64,000 bases of DNA, from the NCBI RefSeq assembly GCF_025905425.1, contig NZ_CP109603.1, positions 1,648,001 to 1,712,000 of the forward strand, read 5' to 3'. Position numbers and translations under genes: made by a program. The stretch's first letter is position 1; the number at the start of each line of letters is the position of its first letter. Under the pieces are notes generated by a model that was not told the origin of the DNA, did no database searches, and saw only the letters and a list, made by a program, of their open reading frames with translations. Below, piece by piece: positions 1 to 8,663 of this stretch. Source of the DNA: Pseudomonas putida (GTDB taxonomy: Bacteria > Pseudomonadota > Gammaproteobacteria > Pseudomonadales > Pseudomonadaceae).

Positions 1-1609
1 CGTTTTGCCGGCAGCGTGTCATGGCCTCCTGCATCAGTGCCTCCTCGACCGCATCCAGGCCGGTGCCGCTGTCGAAAATCTGCGCTACCCAGCCTGGCGT
101 GGCTTGGTCGCTCGCCGCCACCAGCCGGCCATCGCTGCCAAGGCCGATGCTGTCGATGGCGGGCGGTGCATGGGGGAACAGCGCATCCAGGCCGATGCTC
201 TGGTTCTCATCGGTGATGATCACACCGCGCTCCATGAGGTTTTCCAGCTCGCGAATGTTGCCCGGCCAGTCGTAGTGCAGGCACACCTCCATGGCCCGGT
301 CGCTGAGGCCGCGGGTTTTCTTGCCGTAGCTTTCATGCAGGCGCCCGAGGAAGTGCTCGATGAGCAGCGGAATGTCCTCGCGGCGCTCGCGCAGCGCGGG
401 GATACGCACCGGGAACACGTTCAGCCGGTAGAACAGGTCGGCGCGGAAACGCCCGTCCTTGACAGCTTGCTCCAGGTCTTCGTGGGTGGCGGCGATGACC
501 CGCACATCCACCTGCCGCGTGCGGCTGTCGCCCACCCGTTCCAGCTCGCCCTCCTGCAGTACCCGCAGCAGGCTGGCCTGGGCGCGTGGCGTCAGCTCGA
601 TGATTTCGTCAAGGAACAGGGTGCCGCCGTTGGCCCGCTCGAAACGGCCCATGCGTGCCTGCTGGGCGCCGGTGTAGGCGCCTTTCTCGACCCCAAACAG
701 TTCGGCCTCGATCAGGTCGGGCGGTATCGTCGCGCAGTTCAGCGCCACGAACGCCGCGCCAGCGCGCTCGCTGCGCAGGTGCAGGCTGCGGGCGATGACT
801 TCCTTGCCGACGCCGGTTTCGCCCAGCAGCAATACCGAAGCCTTGCCCGAGGCGACCTTGTCGGTGAGCGCGCAGCAGCGCCGGTACACCGCCGACTGGC
901 CGATGCCGTAGAACTGCCCCGACTCGTACTGCAGGCGCTGGCGCAGGTTCGCCACCTGCACCTGCAAGGATTGCAACTCGTCGATCACCGGGTCGCTCTG
1001 GAAGTAGCGCATGAAGGTTTCAGCGTCGTCCCATTGCTCCACCGGCTTGCCGATGATGCGGCACTCGCTGGCGCCGCAACCGCGGCAACTGACCTCCTTG
1101 TACAGCACCTGGCGGCCGAGGAAGAACGAGCTGTAGCTGATCGCGTAACCCAGCAGCATCCAGCAGATCGGCTGCTCGGAATGCAGGTTTTCCTGCTGGC
1201 AGTTCTCCACTTCGAAGGAGTCCTGCCATTCGATGTCGGCGTAGAAATGGCCGTTATCGAGGTCGATCTCCAGCTGCAACGGGCGGACCTTGACCATGCC
1301 CTTGAGCGAGTGCAACTGGGGGCCGATGAAGAACATCTCCACCGGGTTGCCAGTGGGGCGCAGCTTGCGTGCGAGCTCGGCGTCCTTGAGGCCGGACTGG
1401 TAGCCCAGGCGCAGGAAGAAGCCCTTGGCGCGCTCCACACCGAGCATCTCGATCAGCTCGCGGCGCATGCCGGCCATCATCGCCGCCTGCACCAGCAGCA
1501 TGCGCTGCTCGTCCAGCCAGATCTTGCCTTCGGTGCCGAGGAAGCGCACCCGTTCGGTGAGGTCCTTCAGCGCCGGTGCAGGTTCCGGCGCCCTGTACTG
1601 GGTAATCAT
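1..1609 (-). CDS. dmpR: DmpR/XylR-family sigma-54-dependent phenol-sensing activator (3' end cut by window)
   Basis: Reads leftward from the ATG at 1609-1607, preceded by a purine-rich AAGGGGCG, and runs off the window edge after 536 codons. DmpR proteins are about 560 residues, so only about the last 27 are missing. In order it shows the XylR N-terminal effector domain, a cysteine-bearing V4R segment (GCGASECR, around 1050-1085), a Walker A loop GETGVGKE (around 800-825) and the sigma-54 contact loop as GAYTGA (around 665-680). The C-terminal HTH starts only at the window edge. The family binds phenols directly in the N-terminal domain, which relieves inhibition of the AAA+ domain so that it remodels sigma-54 RNA polymerase. 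It is divergent from the phenol hydroxylase operon it should activate. GAYTGA instead of GAFTGA is a tolerated variant in this family. Confidence 0.93.
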   Translation of the reverse strand, partial: MITQYRAPEPAPALKDLTERVRFLGTEGKIWLDEQRMLLVQAAMMAGMRRELIEMLGVERAKGFFLRLGYQSGLKDAELARKLRPTGNPVEMFFIGPQLHSLKGMVKVRPLQLEIDLDNGHFYADIEWQDSFEVENCQQENLHSEQPICWMLLGYAISYSSFFLGRQVLYKEVSCRGCGASECRIIGKPVEQWDDAETFMRYFQSDPVIDELQSLQVQVANLRQRLQYESGQFYGIGQSAVYRRCCALTDKVASGKASVLLLGETGVGKEVIARSLHLRSERAGAAFVALNCATIPPDLIEAELFGVEKGAYTGAQQARMGRFERANGGTLFLDEIIELTPRAQASLLRVLQEGELERVGDSRTRQVDVRVIAATHEDLEQAVKDGRFRADLFYRLNVFPVRIPALRERREDIPLLIEHFLGRLHESYGKKTRGLSDRAMEVCLHYDWPGNIRELENLMERGVIITDENQSIGLDALFPHAPPAIDSIGLGSDGRLVAASDQATPGWVAQIFDSGTGLDAVEEALMQEAMTRCRQN

Positions 1610-1775
1610 TCGCGTGCGCCCCTTGGTTGTAGTTGTATGGGGAATCGGCGCGTCCCGCTCAGGCAAGGGCGGGTGATGGTCGCGCCGGGACGACCTCGGT
1701 GATTCAGGCAAGGCCCGGGTCATCTCTTCTTTCTAAACCGCCTGAAACCTGCGCAAAAGTCAATCGCAGGTCGTG

Positions 1776-1824
1776 TTGGTCATTTGCTCGAAGTGCCATT
1801 GCGCGATTGAGCAAATGATCAATC
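1776..1824 (+). promoter_or_regulatory. Tandem upstream activating sequences for the DmpR-like activator
   Basis: Two related imperfect palindromes are visible: TTGGTCATTTGCTCGAA at 1776-1792 and GATTGAGCAAATGATCAATC at 1805-1824. Both resemble the XylR/DmpR UAS, and their centres are about 30 bp (three helical turns) apart, as usual for hexamerising enhancer-binding proteins. They lie about 110-160 bp upstream of the -24/-12 promoter. The stretch 1862-1915 between them and the promoter is very AT-rich (runs of A and T) and is a likely IHF bending site, although I see no clean IHF consensus. Confidence 0.8.
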
Positions 1825-1931
1825 GAGCGGGCGCGTCGGGTTGGTGAACGCGCTGCGGCTCAATTTTTCAAAAACAAAAAAACTGTTTTAAAACAATTAA
1901 TTAGATTGTTTTTTCGGCTCTGGAGACAGGC

Positions 1932-1948
1932 CTGGCACAGCGGTTGCT
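1932..1948 (+). promoter_or_regulatory. Sigma-54 (-24/-12) promoter of the phenol hydroxylase operon
   Basis: The sequence CTGGCACAGCGGTTGCT matches YTGGCACR-N4-TTGCW with the invariant GG at 1934-1935 and GC at 1946-1947. Transcription should start near 1958-1960. That rules out the in-frame TTG at 1956 as the dmpK start and leaves a leader of about 24 nt before the ATG at 1983. Confidence 0.9.
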
Positions 1949-1982
1949 CTAGCCCTTGCAAGCCCTACCGGAGCACAACCGC

Positions 1983-2240
1983 ATGACCCCAGCCACTACG
2001 CCCTTCGAGCAGATGCCGCGCTACGTCCGGGTACGCAGCGAAGCGGACGCCGCCTTTGTCGAGTTCGACTTTGCCATCGCTTACCCGGACCTGTTCGTCG
2101 AACTGGTCCTGCCACGCGCCGCCTTCGAGCGCTTCTGCGAGAGCAACCGGGTGCTGCACATGGACGCCGCGATGGCCGCTGCCGTCGATGCCGACATGCA
2201 GAAGTGGCGCTACGGCGAGCGCCACGACGAAAACGACTGA
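1983..2240 (+). CDS. dmpK: Phenol hydroxylase assembly/accessory subunit (PhK, DmpK)
   Basis: An 85-residue protein, first of the phenol hydroxylase operon. The ATG at 1983 has a CGGAG Shine-Dalgarno 9 nt upstream and sits just downstream of the sigma-54 promoter. DmpK-family proteins are not part of the active oxygenase. They bind the oxygenase and are required to produce active, iron-loaded enzyme. Length and sequence (VRVRSEADAAFVEF, MQKWRYG near the C-terminus) fit the family. Alternative names for this position are phlA, phhK and mphK. Confidence 0.92.
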   Translation: MTPATTPFEQMPRYVRVRSEADAAFVEFDFAIAYPDLFVELVLPRAAFERFCESNRVLHMDAAMAAAVDADMQKWRYGERHDEND

Positions 2241-2295
2241 AGCGCCGTTCGACGGCGCATTGCTTCCCCACAACAACAAGTACAGGACGCCTTGC

Positions 2296-3291
2296 ATGAG
2301 TATCGAGATCAAGACGGCCACGGTCGAGCCGATCCGCCAGACCTTCAGCCACACCCGCCGGCGTTTCGGTGACAAGCCTGCCAGCCGCTACCAGGAGGCC
2401 AGCTTCGACATCGAAGCCGCCAGCAACTTCCACTACCGCCCGCTGTGGCAGCCCGACAAGCTGCTCAACGACCCCAGCCGCACCGCCGTGTGCATGGCCG
2501 ACTGGTACACCGTCAGCGACCCGCGGCAGTACTACTACGGCCCCTACGTGCAGGCCCGGGCACGGATGCAGGAGAACGCCGAGCACAGCTTCGCCTTCTG
2601 CGAAAAGCGCGAACTGCTGGCCAGCCTACCCGAGGCGACCCGCGCCCTGATCGCCCGGCTGCTGCTGCCGCTGCGCCACGCCGAGCTGGGCGCCAACATG
2701 AACAACAGCGGCATTGCCGCCGATGCCTTCGCCACCAGCGTCACCCAGATGCACATGTTCCAGGCCATGGACCGCCTGGCCATCGCCCAGTACCTGTCGC
2801 GCATTGGCCTGCTGCTCGAAGACGACGGCCTCGCGCTTCTGGCCGAGGCCAAGCAGCGCTGGTTGGACGAGCCAGCCTGGCAGGGGCTGCGCCGTTATGT
2901 GGAAGACAGCCTGGTGGTGCAGGACTGGTTCGAACTGACCCTCGCCCAGAACCTGGTCAGTGACGGCTTGCTGTACCCGCTGCTGTTCGAGCACTTCGAT
3001 GCACAACTGGTGGCCGCCGGGGCAGGGCAGGTCGGCATGCTCACCGAGTTCATGCGCCTGTGGTTTGCCGAGAGCCAACGTTGGGTCGATGCGCTGGTCA
3101 AGACCGTGGTTGCAGAGAGCCCGCACAACCGTGCGCTGATCGAAGGCTGGGTGGCCCAGTGGCGTGTGCGCGCACTGCAAGCGTTGCTGCCCCTGGCCGA
3201 AGCCGGCCCTGGCCGCGACGCCCTTGATGCCATCGACAGCGCCTTTGGCGCACGCCTGAAAAAGCTCGGCCTCAACGGAGACGCCGCATGA
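2296..3291 (+). CDS. dmpL: Phenol 2-monooxygenase oxygenase beta subunit (DmpL)
   Basis: 331 residues starting with MSIEIKTATVEP, the exact length usual for DmpL/PhL (P1 protein). It is the beta subunit of the (alpha-beta-gamma)2 diiron hydroxylase, structurally related to the alpha subunit but without the iron ligands. It begins 55 nt after dmpK. Its TGA overlaps the dmpM ATG (ATGA at 3288-3291), which implies translational coupling. The reading frame stays open a long way upstream, but homology and the position after dmpK support the start at 2296. Confidence 0.94.
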   Translation: MSIEIKTATVEPIRQTFSHTRRRFGDKPASRYQEASFDIEAASNFHYRPLWQPDKLLNDPSRTAVCMADWYTVSDPRQYYYGPYVQARARMQENAEHSFAFCEKRELLASLPEATRALIARLLLPLRHAELGANMNNSGIAADAFATSVTQMHMFQAMDRLAIAQYLSRIGLLLEDDGLALLAEAKQRWLDEPAWQGLRRYVEDSLVVQDWFELTLAQNLVSDGLLYPLLFEHFDAQLVAAGAGQVGMLTEFMRLWFAESQRWVDALVKTVVAESPHNRALIEGWVAQWRVRALQALLPLAEAGPGRDALDAIDSAFGARLKKLGLNGDAA

Positions 3292-3557
3292 CTTCCCTTG
3301 TGTACATCGCCTTCCAGGACAACGACAGCGCCCGCTACATCGTCGAGGCCATTACCCAGGACAACCCGCACGCCGTGGTCCAGCACCAACCCGCGATGAT
3401 CCGCGTGCAGGCCGAAGGGCGCCTGGAAATCCACCGCGCCACGGTGGAAGAAAAGACCGGCCGTGAATGGGACGTGCAGGAAATGCTGATCGACGTGATC
3501 ACCCTGGGCGGCAACGTCGAGGAAGACGAAGACTGCTTCGCCCTGCACTGGAACTGA
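3288..3557 (+). CDS. dmpM: Phenol hydroxylase effector/coupling protein (DmpM)
   Basis: An 89-residue cofactorless protein (MTSLVYIAFQDND...) that matches the MmoB/DmpM regulatory-protein family in length and sequence. Family members bind the hydroxylase and tune access of substrate and oxygen to the diiron centre. It overlaps dmpL by 4 nt and is followed after 32 nt by dmpN. The C-terminus is acidic (EEDEDCFALHW), as in other DmpM proteins. Confidence 0.94.
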   Translation: MTSLVYIAFQDNDSARYIVEAITQDNPHAVVQHQPAMIRVQAEGRLEIHRATVEEKTGREWDVQEMLIDVITLGGNVEEDEDCFALHWN

Positions 3558-3589
3558 TCCGCACAACGACAAGAATCCGGAGTACCACC

Positions 3590-5104
3590 ATGGCCGCCAA
3601 GCGCCTCAACCAGAAAGACAAATACCGCTGCCTAACCCGTGACCTGGGCTGGGAACCAAGCTACCAGAGCAAAGAAGCGATCTACCCTTACGAGCGCTTC
3701 GAGGGCATCAAGATCACCGACTGGGACAAGTGGGAAGACCCCTTCCGCCTGACCATGGACGCCTACTGGAAATACCAGGCCGAAAAAGAGAAGAAGCTGT
3801 ACGCGATCTTCGATGCCTTCGCCCAGAACAACGGCCATCAGAACATTTCCGATGCCCGCTACGTCAATGCCCTGAAGCTGTTTCTCAGCGGCGTCACACC
3901 ATTGGAATATCAGGCTTACCAGGGGTTCGCCCGGGTCGGCCGGCACTTTAGCGGTGCCGGTGCGCGGGTGGCCTGCCAGATGCAGGCGATCGACGAGCTG
4001 CGCCACGTGCAGACCCAGGTGCACGCGATGAGCCACTACAACAAGCACTTCAACGGCCTGCATGACTTTGCCCACATGCACGACCGGGTGTGGTTCCTCT
4101 CGGTACCCAAGTCGTTCTTCGAGGATGCCCGCACGGCTGGCCCGTTCGAGTTCCTCACGGCCATCTCGTTCTCCTTCGAATACGTGCTGACCAACTTGCT
4201 GTTCGTGCCGTTCATGTCGGGTGCCGCGTTCAACGGCGACATGGCCACGGTAACGTTCGGCTTCTCGGCGCAGTCCGACGAGGCCCGGCACATGACCCTG
4301 GGGCTGGAGGTGATCAAGTTCCTGCTTGAGCAGCACGAGGACAACGTGCCGATCGTCCAGCGCTGGATCGACAAATGGTTCTGGCGTGGCTACCGGCTGC
4401 TGACCCTGGTCGGGATGATGATGGACTACATGCTGCCGAACAAAGTGATGTCCTGGGCCGAGGCCTGGGAGGTGTACTTCGAGCAGGCCGGCGGCGCGCT
4501 GTTCAAGGACCTGGAGCGCTATGGCATCCGCCCGCCGAAGTACGTCGAGCAGACCACCATCGGCAAGGAGCACATCACCCACCAGGCCTGGTCGATCTTC
4601 TACCAGTACAGCCAGGCCACCAACTTCCATACCTGGATCCCCACCGACGAGGAACTGGACTGGCTGTCGGCCAAGTACCCGGACACCTTCGACCGCTACT
4701 ACCGGCCGCGTTACGAGCATTGGCGTGACCTGCAGGCGCGCGGCGAGCGCTTCTACAACCCGACCCTGCCGATGCTCTGCCAGATCTGCCAGATCCCGCT
4801 GGCCTTCACCGAGCCGGATGCGCCGACGCAGCTGAGCCACCGCAGCCTGGTGCACGAAGGCGAGCGCTACCACTTCTGCTCCGACGGCTGCTGCGACATC
4901 TTCGCCTACGAGCCAGAGAAGTACGTGCAGGCGTGGCTGCCGGTGCACCAGATCCTGCAGGGCAACTGCGGCGGCGGCGACGTCGAGGCGGTGGTGCGCG
5001 ACTACTACAACATCGCCCCCGGCCAAGACAACTTCGAGTACCAGGGTTCGCCCGAGCAACAGCGCTGGGAGGCGCTGCAGAGCGCCGAGCGCAAGCACGG
5101 CTGA
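3590..5104 (+). CDS. dmpN: Phenol 2-monooxygenase diiron oxygenase alpha subunit (DmpN)
   Basis: 504 residues. This is the catalytic subunit of the bacterial multicomponent monooxygenase that converts phenol and methylphenols to catechols with O2 and NADH. All six carboxylate-bridged diiron ligands can be placed: E106, E136, H139, E197, E231 and H234, in two EX2H motifs (DELRH and DEARH). The ATG at 3590 has CCGGAG upstream. The C-terminal part keeps the cysteine-rich segment CQICQIP...CSDGCCDIF, a YHS-like/zinc-ribbon region found in the family. No truncation or missing catalytic residue is seen. Confidence 0.96.
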   Translation: MAAKRLNQKDKYRCLTRDLGWEPSYQSKEAIYPYERFEGIKITDWDKWEDPFRLTMDAYWKYQAEKEKKLYAIFDAFAQNNGHQNISDARYVNALKLFLSGVTPLEYQAYQGFARVGRHFSGAGARVACQMQAIDELRHVQTQVHAMSHYNKHFNGLHDFAHMHDRVWFLSVPKSFFEDARTAGPFEFLTAISFSFEYVLTNLLFVPFMSGAAFNGDMATVTFGFSAQSDEARHMTLGLEVIKFLLEQHEDNVPIVQRWIDKWFWRGYRLLTLVGMMMDYMLPNKVMSWAEAWEVYFEQAGGALFKDLERYGIRPPKYVEQTTIGKEHITHQAWSIFYQYSQATNFHTWIPTDEELDWLSAKYPDTFDRYYRPRYEHWRDLQARGERFYNPTLPMLCQICQIPLAFTEPDAPTQLSHRSLVHEGERYHFCSDGCCDIFAYEPEKYVQAWLPVHQILQGNCGGGDVEAVVRDYYNIAPGQDNFEYQGSPEQQRWEALQSAERKHG

Positions 5105-5176
5105 AGCGTCGAGCGGCTGAAATGCCAGGGCGCCTTGCCGCGTCCTGGCCCTTACAAGAACAAGAGGAACATTGCC

Positions 5177-5536
5177 ATGCCCGTGACCGCCATCGGCACA
5201 TACACCGCCCAGCCCCTGGACCGCCAGGCCAACTTCCACGGTGCCCAGCTGGTGTACCTGTGCTGGGAAAACCACCTGCTGTTCTGCGCCCCCTTCACCC
5301 TGCCCGTAGCCCCTGAAATGCCGTTCGGGGACTTCATCGAGCAGGTGGTCAAGCCGGCGATTGCCTTGCACCCGGACGCCGCGCAGGTCGATTTCGCTGC
5401 CGTGCGCTGGCGTCTGGACGAACAGCCGTTCACCCCTGACCTGTCTTGTGGGCTGGCCGCCAACGGTGTGGTCCACAAGAGCCTGCTGCACCTGCATACC
5501 CCCGGCCTCGAAGGCCTGGGCGGCAGCCATAACTGA
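5177..5536 (+). CDS. dmpO: Phenol hydroxylase oxygenase gamma subunit (DmpO)
   Basis: 119 residues, the standard DmpO/PhO (P4) length. It is the small gamma subunit of the hydroxylase. The ATG at 5177 is preceded by AAGAGGAAC. The sequence (LVYLCWENHLLFCAPFTLPV...) is typical. It follows dmpN by 72 nt and precedes dmpP by 11 nt, so it lies within one transcription unit. Confidence 0.94.
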   Translation: MPVTAIGTYTAQPLDRQANFHGAQLVYLCWENHLLFCAPFTLPVAPEMPFGDFIEQVVKPAIALHPDAAQVDFAAVRWRLDEQPFTPDLSCGLAANGVVHKSLLHLHTPGLEGLGGSHN

Positions 5537-5547
5537 GGAGCGCTGCC

Positions 5548-6609
5548 ATGAGCTATCAAGTCACCATAGAACCCACCGGTGAGCAGATCGAGGTGGAGGA
5601 GGGCCAGACCATTCTCGAGGCTGCACTGCGCCAGGGCGTGTGGCTGCCATTTGCCTGCGGCCACGGCACCTGCGCGACCTGCAAGTGCCAGGTGCTGGAA
5701 GGTGAGGTCGACCTAGGCGCGGCGTCCTCCTTTGCCCTGATGGACATGGAACGCGACGAGGGCAAGGTGCTGGCCTGTTGTGCCATTCCGCAAAGTGACC
5801 TGGTGATCGAGGCCGACATCGACGTCGACCCGGACTTCGCCGGCTTGCCGGTGCAGGACTACCGCGCCGTGGTCACCCAGCTGGTTGAGCTGTCGCCGAC
5901 CATTCGCGGCGTGCACCTCAAGCTCGACCGGCCGATGGCGTTCCAGGCCGGGCAATACGTGAACCTGCAACTGCCTGGCATAGAAGGCACGCGCGCGTTC
6001 TCCCTGGCCAACCCGCCCGACCGGCCCGACGAGGTGGAGTTGCACGTGCGCCTGGTGGAAGGCGGCGTGGCCACCGGGCATATCCACCGCCAGCTCAAGG
6101 TAGGCGATGCACTGGACTTGTCCGGCCCTTACGGGCAGTTCTTCGTGCGCAGCTCGCAGCCGGGCGATTTGATTTTCATCGCGGGCGGCTCGGGGCTGTC
6201 GAGCCCGCAATCGATGATTCTCGACCTGCTGGCGCGGGGCGATACGCGACGCATCACCTTGTTCCAGGGGGCGCGTACCCGCGCCGAGCTGTACAACCGC
6301 GATCTGTTCGAGGCGCTGGCGGCCCGCCATGCCAACTTCAGTTATGTGCCGGCCCTCAGCCAGGCAGCCGAGGACGAGCAGTGGCAGGGTGTGCGCGGCT
6401 ATGTGCACGACGCCGCCAGGCAACATTTCGACGGCCGCTTCAATGGCCACAAGGCCTACCTGTGCGGCCCGCCACCGATGATCGATGCCGCCATCAGCTG
6501 CCTGATGCAAGGCCGCCTGTTCGAGCGCGACATCTTCATGGAGCGCTTTTACAGCGCTGCCGACGCTGCCACTGAAGGTCAGCGTTCGGCGCTGTTCAAA
6601 CGCATCTGA
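5548..6609 (+). CDS. dmpP: Phenol hydroxylase NADH reductase, 2Fe-2S/FAD (DmpP)
   Basis: 353 residues, identical in length to DmpP. The N-terminal plant-type ferredoxin domain has Cys37, Cys42, Cys45 and Cys77. Then come a ferredoxin-reductase FAD domain (RAFSLANPP) and an NAD-binding domain (GGSGLSSPQSM and the C-terminal CGPPPMID). The protein passes electrons from NADH through FAD and the 2Fe-2S cluster to the DmpN diiron site. It is last of the six hydroxylase genes. A dmpQ-type ferredoxin and meta-cleavage genes do not follow. Confidence 0.96.
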   Translation: MSYQVTIEPTGEQIEVEEGQTILEAALRQGVWLPFACGHGTCATCKCQVLEGEVDLGAASSFALMDMERDEGKVLACCAIPQSDLVIEADIDVDPDFAGLPVQDYRAVVTQLVELSPTIRGVHLKLDRPMAFQAGQYVNLQLPGIEGTRAFSLANPPDRPDEVELHVRLVEGGVATGHIHRQLKVGDALDLSGPYGQFFVRSSQPGDLIFIAGGSGLSSPQSMILDLLARGDTRRITLFQGARTRAELYNRDLFEALAARHANFSYVPALSQAAEDEQWQGVRGYVHDAARQHFDGRFNGHKAYLCGPPPMIDAAISCLMQGRLFERDIFMERFYSAADAATEGQRSALFKRI

Positions 6610-6685
6610 CTGGCTCATTGCCCGGCACCTCGTCTGCGGGGCGCCGGCGTGCACCCGACCGATAACAACAACAAAGGTTGACCCG

Positions 6686-7585
6686 ATGAACCCGAAGCTT
6701 GCCCACCTGCTACGCCTTGGCGCCTGCGCCGCCCTGTTCGGCGCTGCCAACCTGTCCCATGCCACCGAGGGAGGCGGTACGTCCTACCCGTTAGGTGCCG
6801 AAAACTACATGTCGGGCGCCATGCCGCCGCCGGGCTTCTATGGCCAGTTGTTCGTCAACCACTATGAGGCCGACAACCTGCGTGGTAACGACGGCAGCAA
6901 ACTGCCGGTGGACTTTCGCGTGCGCGCCAATGCCATCGTGCCCCGCCTGATCTGGGTAAGTGACTACACGGTGTTTGGCGCCAGCCTAGCGCTGCACGCG
7001 ATTGTGCCGCTGGTGGACCTGAAGGTTTCGCTCAATGGCCAATCGCAGCACAACCAGGGCCTGGGTGACGTGATTTTTGGTCCGGCACTGGGGTTTCACC
7101 ACAGCGACAAGTTCCACAGCATCCTGGCCTTTGACATGATTGCCCCCACAGGCCGCTACGACAAAAACGACCTGGCCAACCCCGGACGCAACTACTGGGT
7201 GTTCGAGCCGGTGTATGCGATGAGCTACGTCGACCCCGCTGGGCTCAACCTGGATGCCAAGGTGATGTACGACTTCAACCGCAGCAACCCGGATACCGAT
7301 TACCGGTCCGGGCAGGAGTTTCATGTCGATTATGCGGTGGGGTGGGGGTTAGGTAATGGGTGGGTGTTGGGGGTGGGGGGTTATTACTACCGCCAGACCA
7401 CCGACGACCGCCAGGATGGCGAGCGTATCGAGGACAACAAAGGGCGCAGCTTCGCCATCGGGCCGTCGATCAAGTACAGCGGCGAGGGAGGGTGGTTTGT
7501 GACTGCGAAATGGTCGAAGGAAACCGAAGTGCGAAACCGTGCTCAAGGGGATGCGTACTGGGTGAAGCTGACGTTGCCGTTCTGA
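6686..7585 (+). CDS. Outer-membrane beta-barrel protein of the phenol-degradation (MetA-like) transporter family
   Basis: 299 residues with a signal peptide (MNPKLAHLL...LSHA, cleavage probably near residue 26) and a C-terminal phenylalanine (LTLPF), as in exported beta-barrels. Alternating hydrophobic strands and aromatic girdles run throughout. The family (phenol MetA degradation-like, PF13557 type) is often linked to aromatic degradation operons and is thought to help hydrophobic substrate cross the outer membrane. It starts 76 nt after dmpP on the same strand with AAAGGTTG upstream, so probably belongs to the operon. Codons 218-232 switch to GGG-rich usage and create a run of G-tracts on the + strand (7339-7380). 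Confidence 0.82.
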   Translation: MNPKLAHLLRLGACAALFGAANLSHATEGGGTSYPLGAENYMSGAMPPPGFYGQLFVNHYEADNLRGNDGSKLPVDFRVRANAIVPRLIWVSDYTVFGASLALHAIVPLVDLKVSLNGQSQHNQGLGDVIFGPALGFHHSDKFHSILAFDMIAPTGRYDKNDLANPGRNYWVFEPVYAMSYVDPAGLNLDAKVMYDFNRSNPDTDYRSGQEFHVDYAVGWGLGNGWVLGVGGYYYRQTTDDRQDGERIEDNKGRSFAIGPSIKYSGEGGWFVTAKWSKETEVRNRAQGDAYWVKLTLPF

Positions 7586-7596
7586 CTTTCAGGGAA

Positions 7597-7620
7597 ACTG
7601 CCCGGCCTCTTGGGGGCAGT
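7597..7620 (+). terminator. Possible terminator hairpin after the phenol hydroxylase operon
   Basis: ACTGCCC at 7597-7603 pairs with GGGCAGT at 7614-7620 directly after the outer-membrane gene. There is no U-tract, so termination is only a guess. Confidence 0.35.
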
Positions 7621-7647
7621 CCACATTGTGGGAGCAACTGTCTTCTT

Positions 7648-7731
7648 GTGGAAGCTGGCCTTGCCGGCGATGGGGCGCGTAGCGCCCCAGGCCCGGCTGT
7701 GCCGGGCATCGCCAGCAAGGCTTGCTCCTAC
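7648..7731. repeat. REP/BIME element flanking the IS110 insertion (left)
   Basis: Two opposed GC-rich hairpins (CTTGCCGGCGATGGGGCG...CGGGCATCGCCAGCAAG) of the P. putida-type REP family, ending in GCTCCTAC. The element abuts the transposase 3' end, and the transposase stop codon (7728-7730) lies within the REP-like sequence. Confidence 0.75.
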
Positions 7732-8663
7732 GAATGAGCTATTTGCTCCTTCCAGGGCGTTCCGGTCTTGAGCATCGCATTTAGCCTCACTATCAATACT
7801 CGCATACACGCCACCACCGATACTTTCGCGCACTTCCCCTGGGCTCGCAGTGCTTTGTAGCGCTCGCAGAAGTCCTTGTTGTGCCGTATCACCACCCAGC
7901 AGGCCATATAGAGCGCCCGCCTGACTTGTGAGCGTCCCCCCCAGATTGAACGCTTGCCCGACTGCTTGCCGCTGTCCTGATTGAACGGCGCAACACCGAC
8001 CAAGGCGGCAATTTCCTTCTTATCCACCTGGCCCAGCTCTGGCAGCAAGGCCATCAGCTTTCCGGCAGTAATCAGACCAATTCCTTTGACTTGAGTGAGC
8101 TGTTTAACCCGATCATCAGGCAAAGCTGCTGCCTGCTGTGCGATCTCTTGTTCCAGCGCTCGAATTTCACCCTTCAGATAGGCGATGTGTTGTTCCAACC
8201 GCAAACAAACACTGGGAGCCCGCGCCTGCTTCAGGCGCCGCTTGTCATCGTCGCGCTGTTGGACGAAGCGATCCCGCTGCATAAGCAGTTCGCGCAGCAA
8301 GGCCCGCTCGGGTGTCATCACCTGGCAAGGCCGTGGGGGCATAACTTCAGCCAGGTGAGCCAAAACAGCTGCGTCAATGGGATCGGTCTTGGCGCGTTTA
8401 CCCATCGACTTGGCAAAGTCCCGGGCACGACTGGGATTGATCCGGCAAACCGGAAAATCGGCATCCTGCAGCGCTTTGAGGACATTGCACTCGTAGCCAC
8501 CGGTAGCTTCGAGCAAGACCATTGAAACTGCATACCCGCCAAGCTTTTCGACGAGCAGTTGGAATCCCTTCAAGTCATTGGAAACACTGAAGTTCACCCC
8601 CTCAGGGCGGATGTGAACAGCAAGTGTGGCACTGGAAACATCGATGCCGACAGAGGAAGACAT
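7728..8663 (-). CDS. IS110-family transposase (DEDD RuvC-like N-terminal, transposase_20 C-terminal)
   Basis: 311 residues from the ATG at 8663, chosen over an in-frame TTG two codons upstream because AAGAGGG lies about 8 nt before it. The RuvC-like DEDD residues are placed at D8, E52, D94 and D97 (DPIDAAVLAHL). A helical middle region (about 120-180) and the C-terminal transposase_20 domain (KGIGLITA, then SGKRSIWGGR) follow. The family catalyses recombination between donor and target with a serine in the C-terminal domain, guided by an element-encoded bridge RNA. The frame looks intact, and its stop codon is provided by REP-like flank. Confidence 0.93.
   Translation of the reverse strand: MSSSVGIDVSSATLAVHIRPEGVNFSVSNDLKGFQLLVEKLGGYAVSMVLLEATGGYECNVLKALQDADFPVCRINPSRARDFAKSMGKRAKTDPIDAAVLAHLAEVMPPRPCQVMTPERALLRELLMQRDRFVQQRDDDKRRLKQARAPSVCLRLEQHIAYLKGEIRALEQEIAQQAAALPDDRVKQLTQVKGIGLITAGKLMALLPELGQVDKKEIAALVGVAPFNQDSGKQSGKRSIWGGRSQVRRALYMACWVVIRHNKDFCERYKALRAQGKCAKVSVVACMRVLIVRLNAMLKTGTPWKEQIAHS

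Noticed and set aside
5..1702. 565-codon open frame on the + strand over the DmpR-like gene
   Set aside because: It is antisense to a gene with clear XylR/AAA+ motifs and arises from high GC3; the predicted protein has no recognisable domain.
1956..1982. Upstream TTG start for dmpK
   Set aside because: It would coincide with the predicted transcription start of the sigma-54 promoter; the ATG at 1983 has the ribosome site.
3632..5530. 632-codon minus-strand frame over dmpN/dmpO
   Set aside because: Antisense shadow of the diiron subunit gene; repetitive Val/His/Leu composition with no domain.
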